This document shows, piece after piece, positions 18,038 to 27,913 of a stretch of 64,000 nt of DNA. The notes beneath the pieces are model-generated. The model was not told the origin of the DNA, made no database searches, and worked only from the letters and a program-made list of their open reading frames with translations. The stretch is from JABWBD01 sp040768665. GTDB taxonomy: Bacteria > Planctomycetota > Planctomycetia > Pirellulales > Thermoguttaceae. Where the stretch lies: positions 62,001 through 126,000 of the forward strand of contig JAXGMN010000009.1 of NCBI GenBank assembly GCA_040768665.1. The letters are read 5' to 3'. Positions within the stretch are counted from its first letter, which is position 1. Every line of letters begins with the position of its first letter. The position numbers and the translations under genes are program-made.

Positions 18038-18347
18038 GGTCAAGTCGCGCGAAGTGCAGCGCGGCATGGTGGCGGAGATGGCCGGCAGCCGCGAAGACGC
18101 GCGGCGGCATTTTCTGGCGGCAGCGCACCTGGAACTCGTGCTGGCGAAGGATTACGAGCAGGCCGGCGAGCCCGAGTTGGCCAGGCGAAGTCGCATCGGT
18201 GCCGCATCGAGCTTCTGGCGAGCCGGCGATCCGCAGGCGGCGCGGGCCATCTTTGAGGACTTGACGCAAGCGGATCCGAGCCGGTCCGACGAAATCGAAG
18301 AGGTGATCGACGAGCTGACGGGAAACCGCGAAGCAGCCGAACACTAA
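18027..18347 (+). CDS. Small conserved hypothetical protein, helical
   Basis: 106 aa from the ATG at 18027 (MVVTVKSREVQRGMVAEM). It is helix-rich and TPR-like: GSREDARRHFLAAAHLELVL, YEQAGEPELARRSRIGAA, FWRAGDPQAARAIFEDL. Planctomycete genomes often have such roughly 100-residue proteins with a REVQRGMVAEM-type start, but their role is unknown to me. The 5' end overlaps the repeat unit on the other strand and no good ribosome site is visible, so an upstream part may have been lost. Confidence 0.55.
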   Translation: MVVTVKSREVQRGMVAEMAGSREDARRHFLAAAHLELVLAKDYEQAGEPELARRSRIGAASSFWRAGDPQAARAIFEDLTQADPSRSDEIEEVIDELTGNREAAEH

Positions 18348-18556
18348 TCCGCACGGATCGGGTTTGTCGGCCAGGGCCGGGATCGAGTGAGAAGGTAGTG
18401 AAGGAATCAGTGTTCCTGCTATTCTGGCTCCCCGCTCGCCGCTTTTCCCCCGCTCAGCTTGACGATGCCACGAGAAGTGCGGGCAAGAAACGCCGAATGA
18501 GCCGAGCTCCTCGTCGTTCAGCCCCGCGGGTCGTTCCAAGGCGGCCCGGGCATCCG

Positions 18557-18656
18557 TTACGAGAGCCAGTCTTCGACTCGCAAGCCGGGAATCTTGTCGA
18601 GTCACTCGATTGCGGGAGAGCTATTCCGTCAGGTGGTCGGTATCGAGGACCAGCAT
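18557..18656 (-). pseudogene. PIN-domain (VapC-like) toxin remnant with the middle deleted
   Basis: Directly downstream of the antitoxin, overlapping its stop (TGATG), the frame starts MLVLDTDHLTE, the usual opening of this PIN toxin group with its first catalytic aspartate, and then stops. A few bases later, in frame with a stop at 18557, lies LDKIPGLRVEDWLS, the usual C-terminal end of the same family. About 100 residues with the remaining acidic active-site residues are gone. It cannot be an active RNase. Confidence 0.72.
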
Positions 18657-18850
18657 CACGGTTCCTCGCGATTGGCCTGATCGCGATACTCACGCGCATT
18701 TCGAGCGACTTCGTCGAACTCGGAGTCGTCGCGAAACATGCCGAACGTCTCGAACTGCTGCCGAGCGGACGAAGCGGGGGCAAATCGCGTCGAAGTTCGG
18801 CGACCTCGCTCCAAATCGGCCACACGTTGTTCCAACTGTTCAAGCGTCAT
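18656..18850 (-). CDS. Antitoxin-like protein of a VapBC-type pair
   Basis: 64 aa from the ATG at 18850. It has MTLEQLEQRVADLERG, a short coiled coil, then ETFGMFRDDSEFDEV and AREYRDQANREEP at the end. This architecture, a coiled-coil start and a GMF.DD..FDE..R..REYR tail that would wrap the toxin, is common upstream of PIN toxins in planctomycetes. The downstream toxin is reduced to its two ends, so this antitoxin is orphaned. A GTG at 18859 is an alternative start. Confidence 0.7.
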   Translation of the reverse strand: MTLEQLEQRVADLERGRRTSTRFAPASSARQQFETFGMFRDDSEFDEVARNAREYRDQANREEP

Positions 18851-19817
18851 GATGAGCACCCACGCATCGTGGCCGGAAAAACTGCGAAGTCGGCGGTCGG
18901 TTGCCCAATTATAGCAGGCAGACCAGCCATGCAGAAAAAGAGCCCGGGACCGTAAGCCGGGAGGCTACACGGCTGCCCACCCCCACTGGCTCAGATTCTC
19001 GGCTCTGGACCGCTTCAAGACCCCTCCGCCTACGAAAAACGCTGCACCGACGAGAAGCGAACGCTGATCCCCGCTAATCGGCGGCACGAAATCCAGCCGG
19101 GCCCGAGGATCCGGAATTGGCGTGGTGCTTGAAGATCAGTGTTCCTCCTGTTCTGGCACCCTGCACCACGCTCCCTGCTCAGCTTCAGAATCCTGAAGGT
19201 GCGGGCAGAACGCGAAGGAACCGAGCTCCTCGTCGTCCTGGCCGCGGATCACGCCGACGCCGACGTTCAGGCTCAGATTGCCGCTTCTGGCTCTCGACTC
19301 TCAGCGGCTCGACTCCTCGGCTCTGGACCCTCGACCCTCAGCTCTCGACTTTCTTGTTGCCGAGCGTTGTGGTGGGCGACAGGCCGAAAGGGATCCAGGC
19401 CGACGAAGCGATTGGCCGGGCGGTAGCGCACGCCGAGTCCATCGCCATGAGCCGGACGACCGTCGGAATCGACGACGATCACGCCGGCGCTACCTCGGCC
19501 TCCGCGAAGGTGACTGCTTCGTCGGCGATATCGAACGGGCCTTCGCCTGGTCGTGCCGGTTTGGCTTGTTCAATAGCCCTGGAACGCCCCAGTTTCCTGC
19601 TACCGAAGAACCGGCAGCGACTTCATTCCCGCCGACTCGTAATCGACGTGTCGGCTACGGAGTCTGGGCAAGCCGGCAGATTGCCCGTTTTGTGTCTTAG
19701 CGCATTGACTTCTCATGGTATACCGGCCAGAATAGTGGTGGGTGAAGGGCCAGAGTTGGAACTGATCGTCGCGAGTCTGGCGGGTTCCGCGGTTATACAG
19801 CGGGAGGGATATTGAGT
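18851..19817. other. Largely gene-free stretch of decayed sequence
   Basis: Apart from the repeat unit at 19217-19490, no frame here has convincing coding features. The stretch near 19290-19350 and 20660-20700 has low-complexity CTCGACTCTCAG/CTCTGGACC repeats. Between 19500 and 19740 there is a weak plus-strand frame (EGDCFVGDIERAFAWS) that I do not recognise. Confidence 0.45.
19217..19490 (-). repeat. Repeat unit with conserved minus-strand frame (copy 2)
   Basis: On the minus strand it carries DSDGRPAHGDGLGVRYRP and VGLD, followed in another frame by GLSPTTTLGN. The ISDTW part is replaced by low-complexity sequence, and the unit resumes as GNLSLNVGVGVIRG and DDEELGS. It is a more decayed member of the same family as 17891-18037 and 20785-21030. 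Confidence 0.55.
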
Positions 19818-20077
19818 ATGAGCATCAGCATGGACATGTCCGCCTTCGAGCGGGGGACCGACGCAGTTCTCCAGTTCTTCACCGTTGAGCAGGCGCGGCA
19901 GCAGTGGAGTACCAGGGTGACGAAAGCGATTCGCGGAAGGAATTGAACAACTGGCTGAAGTGCACCGAAGGAGAACTCACGGAAGTGGAGCGGGCGGAAT
20001 ATGAGGGGTATATCCGGGCGAACGATTTTATCGCCACGCTCCAGGCGAAAGCCCGCAAGATGCTCGCAGAGCGGTGA
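19818..20077 (+). pseudogene. Small partner protein of an HNH cassette, frameshifted
   Basis: Starts at the ATG at 19818 after GGAGG (MSISMDMSAFERGTDAVLQF). A frame change near 19905 leads to RKELNNWLKCTEGELTEVER and AEYEGYIRANDFIATLQAKA, ending in TGA at 20077. The EGELT..E...YEGY...NDF...LQ segment is the hallmark of small proteins that precede HNH endonuclease genes in planctomycetes. Its stop overlaps the next ATG (TGATG). Confidence 0.6.
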
Positions 20078-20474
20078 TGCGCATGGACGCCGATACGCGG
20101 AACCTGGTCCGCCAGCGTGCGGGCAATCGCTGTGAGTACTGCGGTCGACGCCGGAAGACTCCCCACTAGCCTCGCTCCACGTCGAGCACATCATCCCAGG
20201 AAGCATCTTGGTTCCGACAACGCGGACAATCTGGCCTTGGCGTGCGTCAACTGCAATTCGCACAGGGACAGATGTTGCCGGCTATGATCCGGAGACCGGG
20301 ACGCTTACAGAGATCTTTCACCCTCGCCGCCACGAGTGGGCCGAGCATTTTCAGTGGCGAGGTGTACTGATCGTCGGAGTGACGGCGATTGGCCGGACCA
20401 CCGTGGAAGTGCTGGATCTGAATTCTCCCCAGCGATTGGCGAGACTACGGATCGCGGCGTGCGAGGACAGTTAG
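20077..20474 (+). pseudogene. HNH endonuclease, frameshifted
   Basis: Begins at the ATG at 20077 with RNLVRQRAGNRCEYCG, the usual first half of an HNH site (CxxC). After frame changes near 20165 and 20215, it continues with SLHVEHIIP, SDNADNLALACVNCNSHR and DPETGTLTEIFHPRRHEWAE, then FQWRGVLIVGVTAIGRTTVE to the stop at 20474. All elements of a free-standing HNH nuclease are present, but in three frames. It is either a pseudogene or an artefact of missing bases. Confidence 0.68.
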
Positions 20475-20784
20475 CTCGAGCGGCTTTTCGTCGTCGCCTG
20501 GTGCTCCGCCTCATCGAAACCAAACTCGCAACAGAAGGAACACGAATCCACACGGATCAGCACTCATCCATCCAGGCCGAGGAATTTCGGAATTGGCGTC
20601 GATCGGCGGAGATCACGCTTGCCGGTCCTCCTGTTCTTGCGCTCCTGCACCCCGCTCCTGCTTTCCTTCTGGCTCTCGACTCTCAGCTCTCAGCTCTCCT
20701 TGCCTCCCCCGCTCCCTGCACCCTGCTCCCCGCTTTTTCCCCTGCTCAGCTTGAGTATCCCGCAGTGCGAGGCAGAGAGGTGAA
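20475..20784. other. Gene-free stretch
   Basis: No supportable gene. It contains low-complexity CTCAGCTCTC-type sequence around 20670-20700 and a motif CTCAGCTT...AGTGCG that also precedes the other repeat units (near 18455 and 19180). Confidence 0.5.
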
Positions 20785-21030
20785 GGAGCCGAGCTCCTCT
20801 GCGTCCAACCCGCTATCACGCCGACGCCGACGTTCAGGCTCAGATTGCCGCGGATCGCAAGATCGGTGTGCTCGGACGTGTGCTCGTACCAGGTGTCGGA
20901 GATTCCGAGCTTCATGTTGCCGAGGGTTGTGGTGGGGGAGAGGCCGAAGGAATCCAGGCCGACCGTTCGGCGGCGCGGCCGGTAGCGGGCGCCGGTTCCA
21001 TCGCCGTAGGCCACCGGGCGGCCAACGTGG
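20785..21030 (-). repeat. Repeat unit with conserved minus-strand frame (copy 3, longest)
   Basis: Minus-strand frame: VGRPVAYGDGTGARYRP, then TVGLDSFGLSPTTTLGN, then ISDTWYEHTSEHTDLAIRG and NLSLNVGVGVI. Codon third positions are almost all G or C. Copies 1 and 2 keep different portions of the same protein-like sequence. I do not know the family. Confidence 0.6.
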
Positions 21031-21312
21031 AGAGGACGTGCCACTCCTGGCTCCAAACGCTGACCACAAAAAGTGGCGCGGCATGGCTTAACGTCAAGCC
21101 GCGACCCTGATCCCAGCACAGAATGTCCAACCGCTTCGCGGCTCGCGCGACTAGTCCACCATAGGCGCGATCCGTTGCGGCTTCCAGGAGTTCGCCACTC
21201 GCTGCAATTTACCGAACCCCCCGTAATGGCGGCGGCAGGAACAGGTGTTGCTCAGCCCGATCCCCTTCCGGTACCATAGGTAATCCAATCTAAAGAGAAG
21301 GGAGTCTGCGGC

Positions 21313-21579
21313 ATGAACAGTGTGTCCCTGGGTGGCATCGATCCATCGATCCTGCGAGAGCTTTCCGGCTTCCACAATCCTTTTGTGAAGGCTTTCAAAA
21401 AGCTTATCCGCAACGCGTACGACGCTGATGCCGACGATGTGCATGTGCTGATCGCTGACGACCTCTCAAGTATTGCTGTCGAGGACGACGGCTCGGGGAT
21501 GACGCCGTTCGAGTTCCGGAACGACTTGACCCATATCGATGGAGGCGGTTCCCGCTCCTTGGAGAACGAACCTAGATAG
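21313..21579 (+). pseudogene. GHKL/HSP90-type ATPase, N-terminal stub
   Basis: 88 aa from the ATG at 21313. It has a clear GHKL N-box (AFKKLIRNAYDADADDVHV) and G1 box (IAVEDDGSGMTPFEF), so the ATP-binding fold begins normally. It ends after about 85 residues at DGGGSRSLENEPR, before the G2 lid. Whole proteins of this kind are several hundred residues long and often belong to defence loci (MORC-like or Hsp90-like ATPases). The rest has been lost, presumably by deletion. Confidence 0.65.
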
Positions 21580-21691
21580 GTCAGCTCCGGGGAGGCGAGG
21601 TGATGCAGTTAATTTCTTGTAGCTGTGACCATTCAGGCGAAGTGCCGCAAGACCTCGCCGCGCCCGATCGTTTTCGTTCAAAGGGCATCGC

Positions 21692-22183
21692 ATGACGACA
21701 CTCGCGAAGTTGCAGCACTTATCCGATGGCGAATTTCACAGGCTTTGTGACGATCTCCTACGTCGCCTCGAACCGCGATACCGCCGCTTGAGAACCCACG
21801 GGCTTAATGCACAGGGCGTGAGCATCAAGGGACAGCCTGATTCCTATGTCGGCGAGACGGCGGGCACTTGTACCATCGCTTTCCAGTATTCAGTTGACAA
21901 GACTAACTGGTGGAACAATATCATTCGTGATGTCAGGAGTGCTGTGAAGGTGTCGCCGAACGTTCAGGAGATTGTCGTGGCAACGCCGCGCGACATTGAT
22001 CGAGAAGGTCCGAAAGACAAGAGCCTGGATTGGCTCTCGACAGCAAAGGCGGCTGCGGGCAAGGCGACGTTACAAGACCCCTATGACAGCCGCGACATAG
22101 CCCGTCTGCTTGATGAAGCACCCAGGACCTTCGTTACGAACATCTCGGCATCCCCTATGCCCGACTTAGCGGACCGAGCATCC
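21692..22183 (+). pseudogene. N-terminal nuclease-like domain of a NACHT-type STAND protein
   Basis: The frame from the ATG at 21692 encodes LAKLQHLSDGEFHRLCDDLL, then IKGQPDSYVGETAGTC, then IAFQYSVDK and EIVVATPRDIDREGP. This looks like a restriction-endonuclease-like N-terminal domain (IKGQPDSYVG as the acidic core) seen in front of NACHT ATPases. Near 22125 the frame changes and reads YEHLGIPYARLSGPSILR up to 22183, where a dispersed repeat begins. The P-loop that should follow is missing. With 22400-24140 it forms one broken gene. Confidence 0.6.
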
Positions 22184-22320
22184 TGAGAGCGATCGGGATA
22201 ATCGATTGACAGTCGGTCGAGATATTCGATGGAATGCTTGCGGTTTGACGGACAGCGAAGTACCGGTGGCCTCTTCTCTGTTGGGATGTGGGGGCGGAAG
22301 TCGGCTATTGAGTCCGCTCC
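22184..22320. repeat. 137-bp dispersed repeat at the break in the NACHT gene (copy 1)
   Basis: Starts TGAGAGCGATCGGGATAATC and ends GCTATTG.TCCGCTCC. A copy with about nine differences lies at 38289-38426, where it again borders a truncated gene. It is non-coding and its structure is unknown. Confidence 0.75.
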
Positions 22321-22399
22321 GAGTCTCCGGCGTCATCACCAGGGGTAGATCCAGGGGACTTGGCGACCGAGCGATTGGCATAGGTCGATCGCCGCTGGA

Positions 22400-24140
22400 T
22401 ACAGGTGCAGTCGGGTAACTGTCGTGCTAGACGGACTCGATGAAGCGAAAGACACTGAATCCGTTCGGAAAGCTATCAACTGCTGGTTAAAGTCGGCACT
22501 GGGCCGCGCGAGTGTTCTAGTCGTTTCCTCGCGGCCTGAGTTCTGGAAGGCGTGTGTGGAAGGGGCATGGGGTGCCTGCATGCCCAAGAGCAGCCCGGAT
22601 GATCGCACGCCAGCGGCCAACACATTCTTTGGATCATCTCTGGAACGTGCAGCCCCCACAGATGGCGTCCGGCTTCCTGACAGGTTTACCGCGAAGGAAC
22701 TGGAGAGTGCATGGGTGCGTGCCAACCAGCCGTATGAACGACTCTTCGCCTTGCCGAAGGAAACACGCGAGGAACTTCGGCATCCGTTCACTTTGCGCGT
22801 CTATCTCGATTTGGTTGCACAAGGCGATGGCCCTCCGCAGCAAACCAGGCGCACTGATCTATTACGGGCTTGGCTGGACCGGCGGCTAGACGTGGAAATC
22901 CGCCCTACAGAACGGCTGAGTCGTCAACAGTTAGAGCAGTCGCTTATTGCCATTGCTGCGAAGCTCATTGAAGCCAGAGGCGGCTCATTGTGCGTAGATG
23001 AGTTATCAGGAGTCCCACGATTCAACCCGACCCACCCTCCGGGACCTGTCGTGGAACGGCTGTTAGCCGCGAACATCTTAGAGTCAGTACCTGGCCGGCG
23101 CGATCACATCCGCTTTGCGGTCGAGGCGGTCCAAGACTTCTACCGCGCCGAAGCGGAAATGGAAGTGATCAATGGCGCACCTGTTCACGCGGCGGAAGAG
23201 TTCGCTAAGATCTCGTTCACTGAGGCCTATCCCAGGCTGGCTAGAATCTCACAGATGTTACAAGTAAGAGACGAGTCGCACCAGGAGTTTGTCGCTTGCC
23301 TTGCGGCTGCTGATCCTCGGAAGGGAGCGGTCGTAATGAGATGTGATCCGTCGCAATATCCTCCTTCGCTCCGCGAGGCGGTACTCGATGCACTGGGGTG
23401 CAGATTACCGCTCGCCACTGCGTTCGCGGCGCGCTTGCTATTCATCTCTTGAGCGATTTACGTGGATGCGAGGAGGCCGACCGATGTTTGGTCTCCAACT
23501 TAATGCCGCCCGCTCAGCCCACACAAGACGTGAAAAGGTTGTGGCGGTGGAGGGCATCCATCCCGGCTTGGCCTCATCGCCGGAATTGAGCTGGTATACA
23601 GTTGGCCTTGGTTTGGGGCTGCACCCGGCCAAGCGTATTATTTCGAGGTGGAGATGCTGCGGATGGTGCGGAGGCCACCGACTTCCGGCTGCTCTAGCTG
23701 AACGTGCAATTGAGCAACTGCAGGCAGTCAGCGGGCACCTTGACTGGCGGCGCGCCGTGTGCGTACTCGCATACTTGGGGGACAAGCGACTCGCTTCTCA
23801 CCTGAGTGACCGCCTCAATGATAATGGCTCTCTCCTGGAATATGAGAACCATGCGTTGATGCGCTAGGCACCGATGCAGCAGGAGAAGTGTTCTATTGGT
23901 CAGCAAGAGGTGGGCCACAAGATCGCCGAGCGAGTGAAGGATGTTGGTCGGGCTCGTTTCGAACTCCATTTGCGTATTTCGCCTCGCTCGGCAGACCTAC
24001 CATACTTACACGCCGCAGTTTGAACCAAGGCGATATCGCCCGATTAACGTTACTGACGATGGAGGTGGCGTACCTCGGTTACGACCTCGCACAATCGAGC
24101 AAACGTCCTTCACTGGTGTACGACGCGATCCTGCGTTTCC
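22400..24140 (+). pseudogene. NACHT-like STAND ATPase, Walker B onward, with decayed C-terminus
   Basis: From about 22400 the frame reads VTVVLDGLDEAKD, a hydrophobic strand plus Walker B as in NACHT ATPases. It continues with VLVVSSRPEFW (sensor 1), FTAKELESAWVRA, HPFTLRVYLDLVAQ and a winged-helix-like tail to 23452. Further frames (DWRRAVCVLAYLGDKRLASH to 23867; VFYWSA; LTMEVAYLGYDLAQSS near 24060-24120) resemble repeat-rich sensor domains, but they lie in several frames. The Walker A region is absent between this part and the nuclease-like domain. The gene cannot work as it stands. Confidence 0.6.
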
Positions 24141-24453
24141 GGTCCGTTGGGAGTGGGCGATGCTATCCAAGACCGATAGGCCCTGACGAGGCCGGACTTT
24201 CCGATGGCGTGCAGAAATCGAAGACCTTCGGTGTGCGGATCGGGCTCAGTAATGCCCGTCATTCGGTTCGAACCTCCTGAATCACTTGAGGAAACAACTT
24301 GGCGCGTTGCAGACCTGCTATCGCGTTGCGGCTCCAGCCCAACAGCGCGTGCGCTGCCGACGATACTTGGTTGGGGGTGACTCCGACGGGTGCAGCGATG
24401 GTTCAAGCGGTCGAGCCTTGCGAGCAGGGCGATCACGGCCTTTGCGCTGGGTT

Positions 24454-24633
24454 TCAGTGATCCGCCGCGGCATCGCCTGCTCGTGTGGCGTCGAGCTGCT
24501 GGAGCATCGTTCTCAACCACTTGTTGATCGTTGCCGGTCCGGTTAGGAATACGCTTTTCTGCTTCGCTTCGTAAGCGCTGGAACTGCTCCCACAGGTCTC
24601 GGTCGATCCGAAGGGTGACCGAGATACGGTCAT
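24454..24633 (-). pseudogene. Small helical/ribbon-type DNA-binding-like protein, frameshifted
   Basis: From the region of the ATG at 24633, one frame gives ISVTLRIDRDLWEQFQRL and SEAEKRIPN, and a second gives ATINKWLRTMLQQLDATR to the stop at 24454. The joined product would be about 60 residues, beta-alpha in its N-terminal half like a ribbon-helix-helix protein. A gene of a KOW-like protein lies just upstream. Confidence 0.45.
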
Positions 24634-24715
24634 GCTCTCCGTGAACCACGCGGGCGTCCCACGCCGCGCTCCGGTTCGATCTTCCACGCCTTCCGGGCTG
24701 CCAAACTGTAGTTAG

Positions 24716-24863
24716 TTACGTCTGCCGCTTCAGCCCAAACCGTTGTTTTCTCACTCGGTGCCGGACCAGTAATCCATCAGGCGCCCGCCCTGGCGATTAC
24801 CCCGCGGCACCCCCGGTGTTCTCCCTTCTTGAAGCGTATCTTATCTCCTGCCCGGATGTCCAT
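24716..24863 (-). pseudogene. Very small KOW-like protein, frameshifted
   Basis: Starts at an ATG at 24863 with MDIRAGDKIRFKKGEHRGCR, a KOW-type opening. After a base change near 24790 it continues GLLVRHRVRKQRFGLKRQ to TAA at 24716. The product is about 48 residues. It is followed on the same strand by the ribbon-type gene. The function is unknown. Confidence 0.4.
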
Positions 24864-25072
24864 AGGAATGCTAGCTTTGAGGTTCAATAAAGTGCAATAA
24901 CCTAATTAGATCATTGAGCGTGCAGTGCTGCAAGAGTCCATACTCCAACCAGCACTTGCTCGCAAGTGACACGGCCGCTCCGCTGCATTATGATGGAACT
25001 TGGACTGCACTCCCGATCCGGGGGTATTAGTGAGACGCTGCCGACCACGCATGCTGTTACTGGGAAGCTGCC

Positions 25073-26862
25073 ATGATCATAAGTACCAAGTACGCGTAAA
25101 TCAGCACCTCCTTGAGACGATTCTCAACAAAGCAGGCGAGATTGCCATTCCCGAGATCCAGCGGCTCCTTCGTCTGGACGGCCACGAAAGTCCGGATCTG
25201 GTGACTCGCTCATCAGGCTATCCCGTAGGCTACCCTCATCGCGTGGCGGGAACCTGCGTCAAGCTGAAAGATGGCACGACCTCAGCGGGAAAGAAAGTCC
25301 TGATTGACGGCCAGCAGCGGGTCACCGCCTTGGCGGCGGCAATCCTCGCACATCCTGTCGTCGACAAGAACTACAAGCGTACGCGGATCCGGATCGCTTT
25401 CCATCCGGTAAAAGAGGCATTCGAAGTCCTCAATCCGGCAATCAAGAAGGACCAAACCTGGATCCCGGATATTGCAGAAGTTCTGTCGGGCGAGAGGGGA
25501 CTGGTTTCGATCATCCGGGATTACCTCGCCAAGAACCCAGGCGCCGACGAACGGCACGTCGAAGACGCGATCACCAACCTAGCGAACATCTCGAAGAAGC
25601 AGATCGGTTTCATCGAACTCGATTCGGATCTCGATATTGAGACGGTTACCGAGATCTTCATCCGCATTAATGCGAAGGGGGTCGTGCTCAGTCAGGCAGA
25701 TTTCGCCATGTCGAAAATCGCGTCGAGCGAAAAGTACGGCGGCCCACTCCTCCGCAAATCGATCGATTACTTCTGTCACCTGGCGGTCGCTCCGGACTTT
25801 TACGCGCGTATCGAAGAGGGTGATCCCGACTTTGGCAAAACCTCATTTTTCCAGAAGATGGCGTGGCTAAGGCATGAGAACGACGATCTGTACGACCCTC
25901 ACTACACCGACATGCTGCGGGTCGCCTTCATCTCGGAGTTCAATCGAGGCCGACTGGCCGACCTGGTGAGCCTGCTCTCCGGGCGCAACTTCGCAACGAA
26001 GACGTACGAGGAGGAGATCGCCGAGGCATCGTTCAGAAAGCTCGAAGCTGGGGTCAGCAGTTTTATCAACGAGACGAATTTCAAGCGATTCCTGATGATT
26101 ATCCGATCCGCCGGGTTTATCTCACCTTCGTTGATTCGATCCACGAGTGCCCTCAGCTTCGCATACGCGCTGTATTTGAAGTTGCGTGCGGAGGGCTACC
26201 CGTCGGCGGAAATCGAACGGTATGTTCGGCGCTGGTTCGTCCTTTCGATCCTGACGGGCCGCTACTCTGCCTCGCCCGAGACTACCTTCGATTACGACAT
26301 CCGACAATTATCCGACGGCAATATGCCCAGCTTTCTGGCGAGCATGGAGCAAGCAGAACTGTCGGAGGCATTCTGGAGCGCCGCGCTGACACGCCACTTG
26401 GCGACGTCGTCAGGCAGTAGTCCGTATTTCTACGTATTCCTCGCCGCACAGGTGAAGATGAAGGACAGAGGATTCTTATCCAGGGATATCACTGTGGCGG
26501 ATCTCATCTCCCATCGTGGCGATGTTCACCACATCTTCCCAAAGGATTACCTGAAGAAGAGAGCGTTGGCTAAGAGCCAGTACAACCAAGTCGCGAACTT
26601 CGCGTACATGCAATCGGAGATTAACATCAAGATCGGCAACGTTCCTCCGTGCAAGTACCTTCAGGCGGTGAGTGCCCAATGTGAGGCCGGCACTAACGAG
26701 TACGGCGGAATCGATGACACTGCGTCCCTGATGGCGAATCTCCGCGAAAACTGCATTCCAGACAACGCCTTCTTGATGGACGTCGAGCACTACGAGGATT
26801 TCCTGGAGCAGCGCCGAATCCTCATGGCGCGGAAAATGCTGGAATACTATCAGTCCCTGTGA
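25073..26862 (+). CDS. DUF262/DUF1524 (GmrSD-like) ParB/HNH protein
   Basis: About 596 aa. The N-terminal DUF262 domain has the KKVLIDGQQRVTALAAA motif (DGQQR) that binds and cleaves nucleotides in ParB/sulfiredoxin-like folds. The middle is helical. The C-terminus has GDVHHIFPKDYLKK, the HNH site of DUF1524. Such proteins are type IV restriction-like nucleases acting on modified DNA (GmrSD). The likely true start is the ATG at 25073 (MIISTKY), but one base appears to be missing near 25095 and there are two or three compensated indels before 25260. The product from 25261 on looks normal. A longer frame begins at 25000. Confidence 0.72.
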
Positions 26863-27117
26863 CGTGGCGTCTGCGCAGCCAAGCGAGGTGCGCCAGCGAA
26901 GTGGCCGGTCCCCTTCTGCCTCCGCGCAATGGCGTGCCTCCGCTGGACATTATTCGGCACCGCGGTATGATATTAGTATCGGTGTAACTATTTGAAACGA
27001 CGGGGTTTATGGCAGGGCAGTTGCTCAGCCGGTTCGAGCGAGGTAGCAGCGCGATCGGTTACGTGAGCGAGAACCTTCGCCTATGACGGCGGAAATTGAC
27101 GGGGAAGAGAGGGTCCG
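26863..27117. other. Short intergenic stretch, nothing recognised
   Basis: AT-richer near 26970-26990 (ATGATATTAGTATCGG) and could hold a promoter for the next gene, but no clear -35/-10 pair is visible. Confidence 0.3.
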
Positions 27118-27829
27118 ATGGCCAGATCCGCGATCGAGTGGACGGAATCGACGTGGAATCCGCTAACCGGATGCACGAAGATCAGCCCCGGATGTCAGCA
27201 CTGCTATGCGGAGCGGATGTCGCTGCGTCTGAAGGCGATGGACAACCAAACTACGCAAGCGGGTTTGATCTGACGCTGCATCCGCACATGCTCGACAAGC
27301 CGCTTCACTGGAAGAAGCCGCAGATGATCTTCGTCAATTCGATGAGCGACATGTTTCACAAGGACGTGCCGGTCGACTTCATCTTGCAGGTCTTCGACGT
27401 GATGCGCAGGGCCGACTGGCACCGGTTTCAAGTCTTGACGAAGCGAGCGGAGCGGCTTGAGGAAGTCAGCGTCCAGATCGACTGGCCGCCGAACGTGTGG
27501 ATGGGGGTGAGCGTCGAGAACGAGCGGTACACATTACGGATCGATCACCTGAGAAGAACAGGAGCACGCACCAAATTCCTTCGTGGAACCGCTCTTGGGG
27601 CCTCTGCCAGACCTCGATCTTGCTGGAATCGATTGGGTCATCGTGGGTGGTGAATCGGGTCCGCGAGCGCGGAAGATGCGGGAGGAGTGGGTGGTCGAAA
27701 TCCGCGATCAACGCAAGAGCTGGCGTTCCATTCTTCTTCAAACAGTGGGATGGCGTGAACAAGAAAGCTGCCGGAAGGCTGCTGCAAGGGCGGACCTGGG
27801 AGGAGATGCCCGCGGCGTTCGAGGGCTAA
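27118..27829 (+). pseudogene. DUF5131 (phage Gp37/Gp68-like) protein, frameshifted
   Basis: The frame from the ATG at 27118 encodes MARSAIEWTESTWNPLTGC with the three-cysteine CTKISPGCQHC motif, typical of DUF5131. The chain continues in a second frame from about 27240 (QMIFVNSMSDMFHKDVP, VLTKRAERLEEVS, WPPNVWMGVSVENERY), in a third at about 27590 (PLPDLDLAGIDWVIVGG) and in a fourth near 27735 (FFFKQWDGVNKKAAGRL), ending at 27829. Very little residue content is lost at each change, so single missing bases are enough to explain them. Family members are phage-borne or defence-linked; their biochemical role is unclear. Confidence 0.72.
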
Positions 27830-27913
27830 GTCTTCCGGTAACGTGTTGATCGGTCGCTCTATAGACAATCACGCGCGCCCGCATTCGCTGGATTTGGTTT
27901 TCTCGAACGTACC

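Noticed and set aside
18851..19817. Long plus-strand frame 19117-19815
   Set aside because: It reads through repeat unit 2 and low-complexity sequence; no domain or ribosome site supports it.
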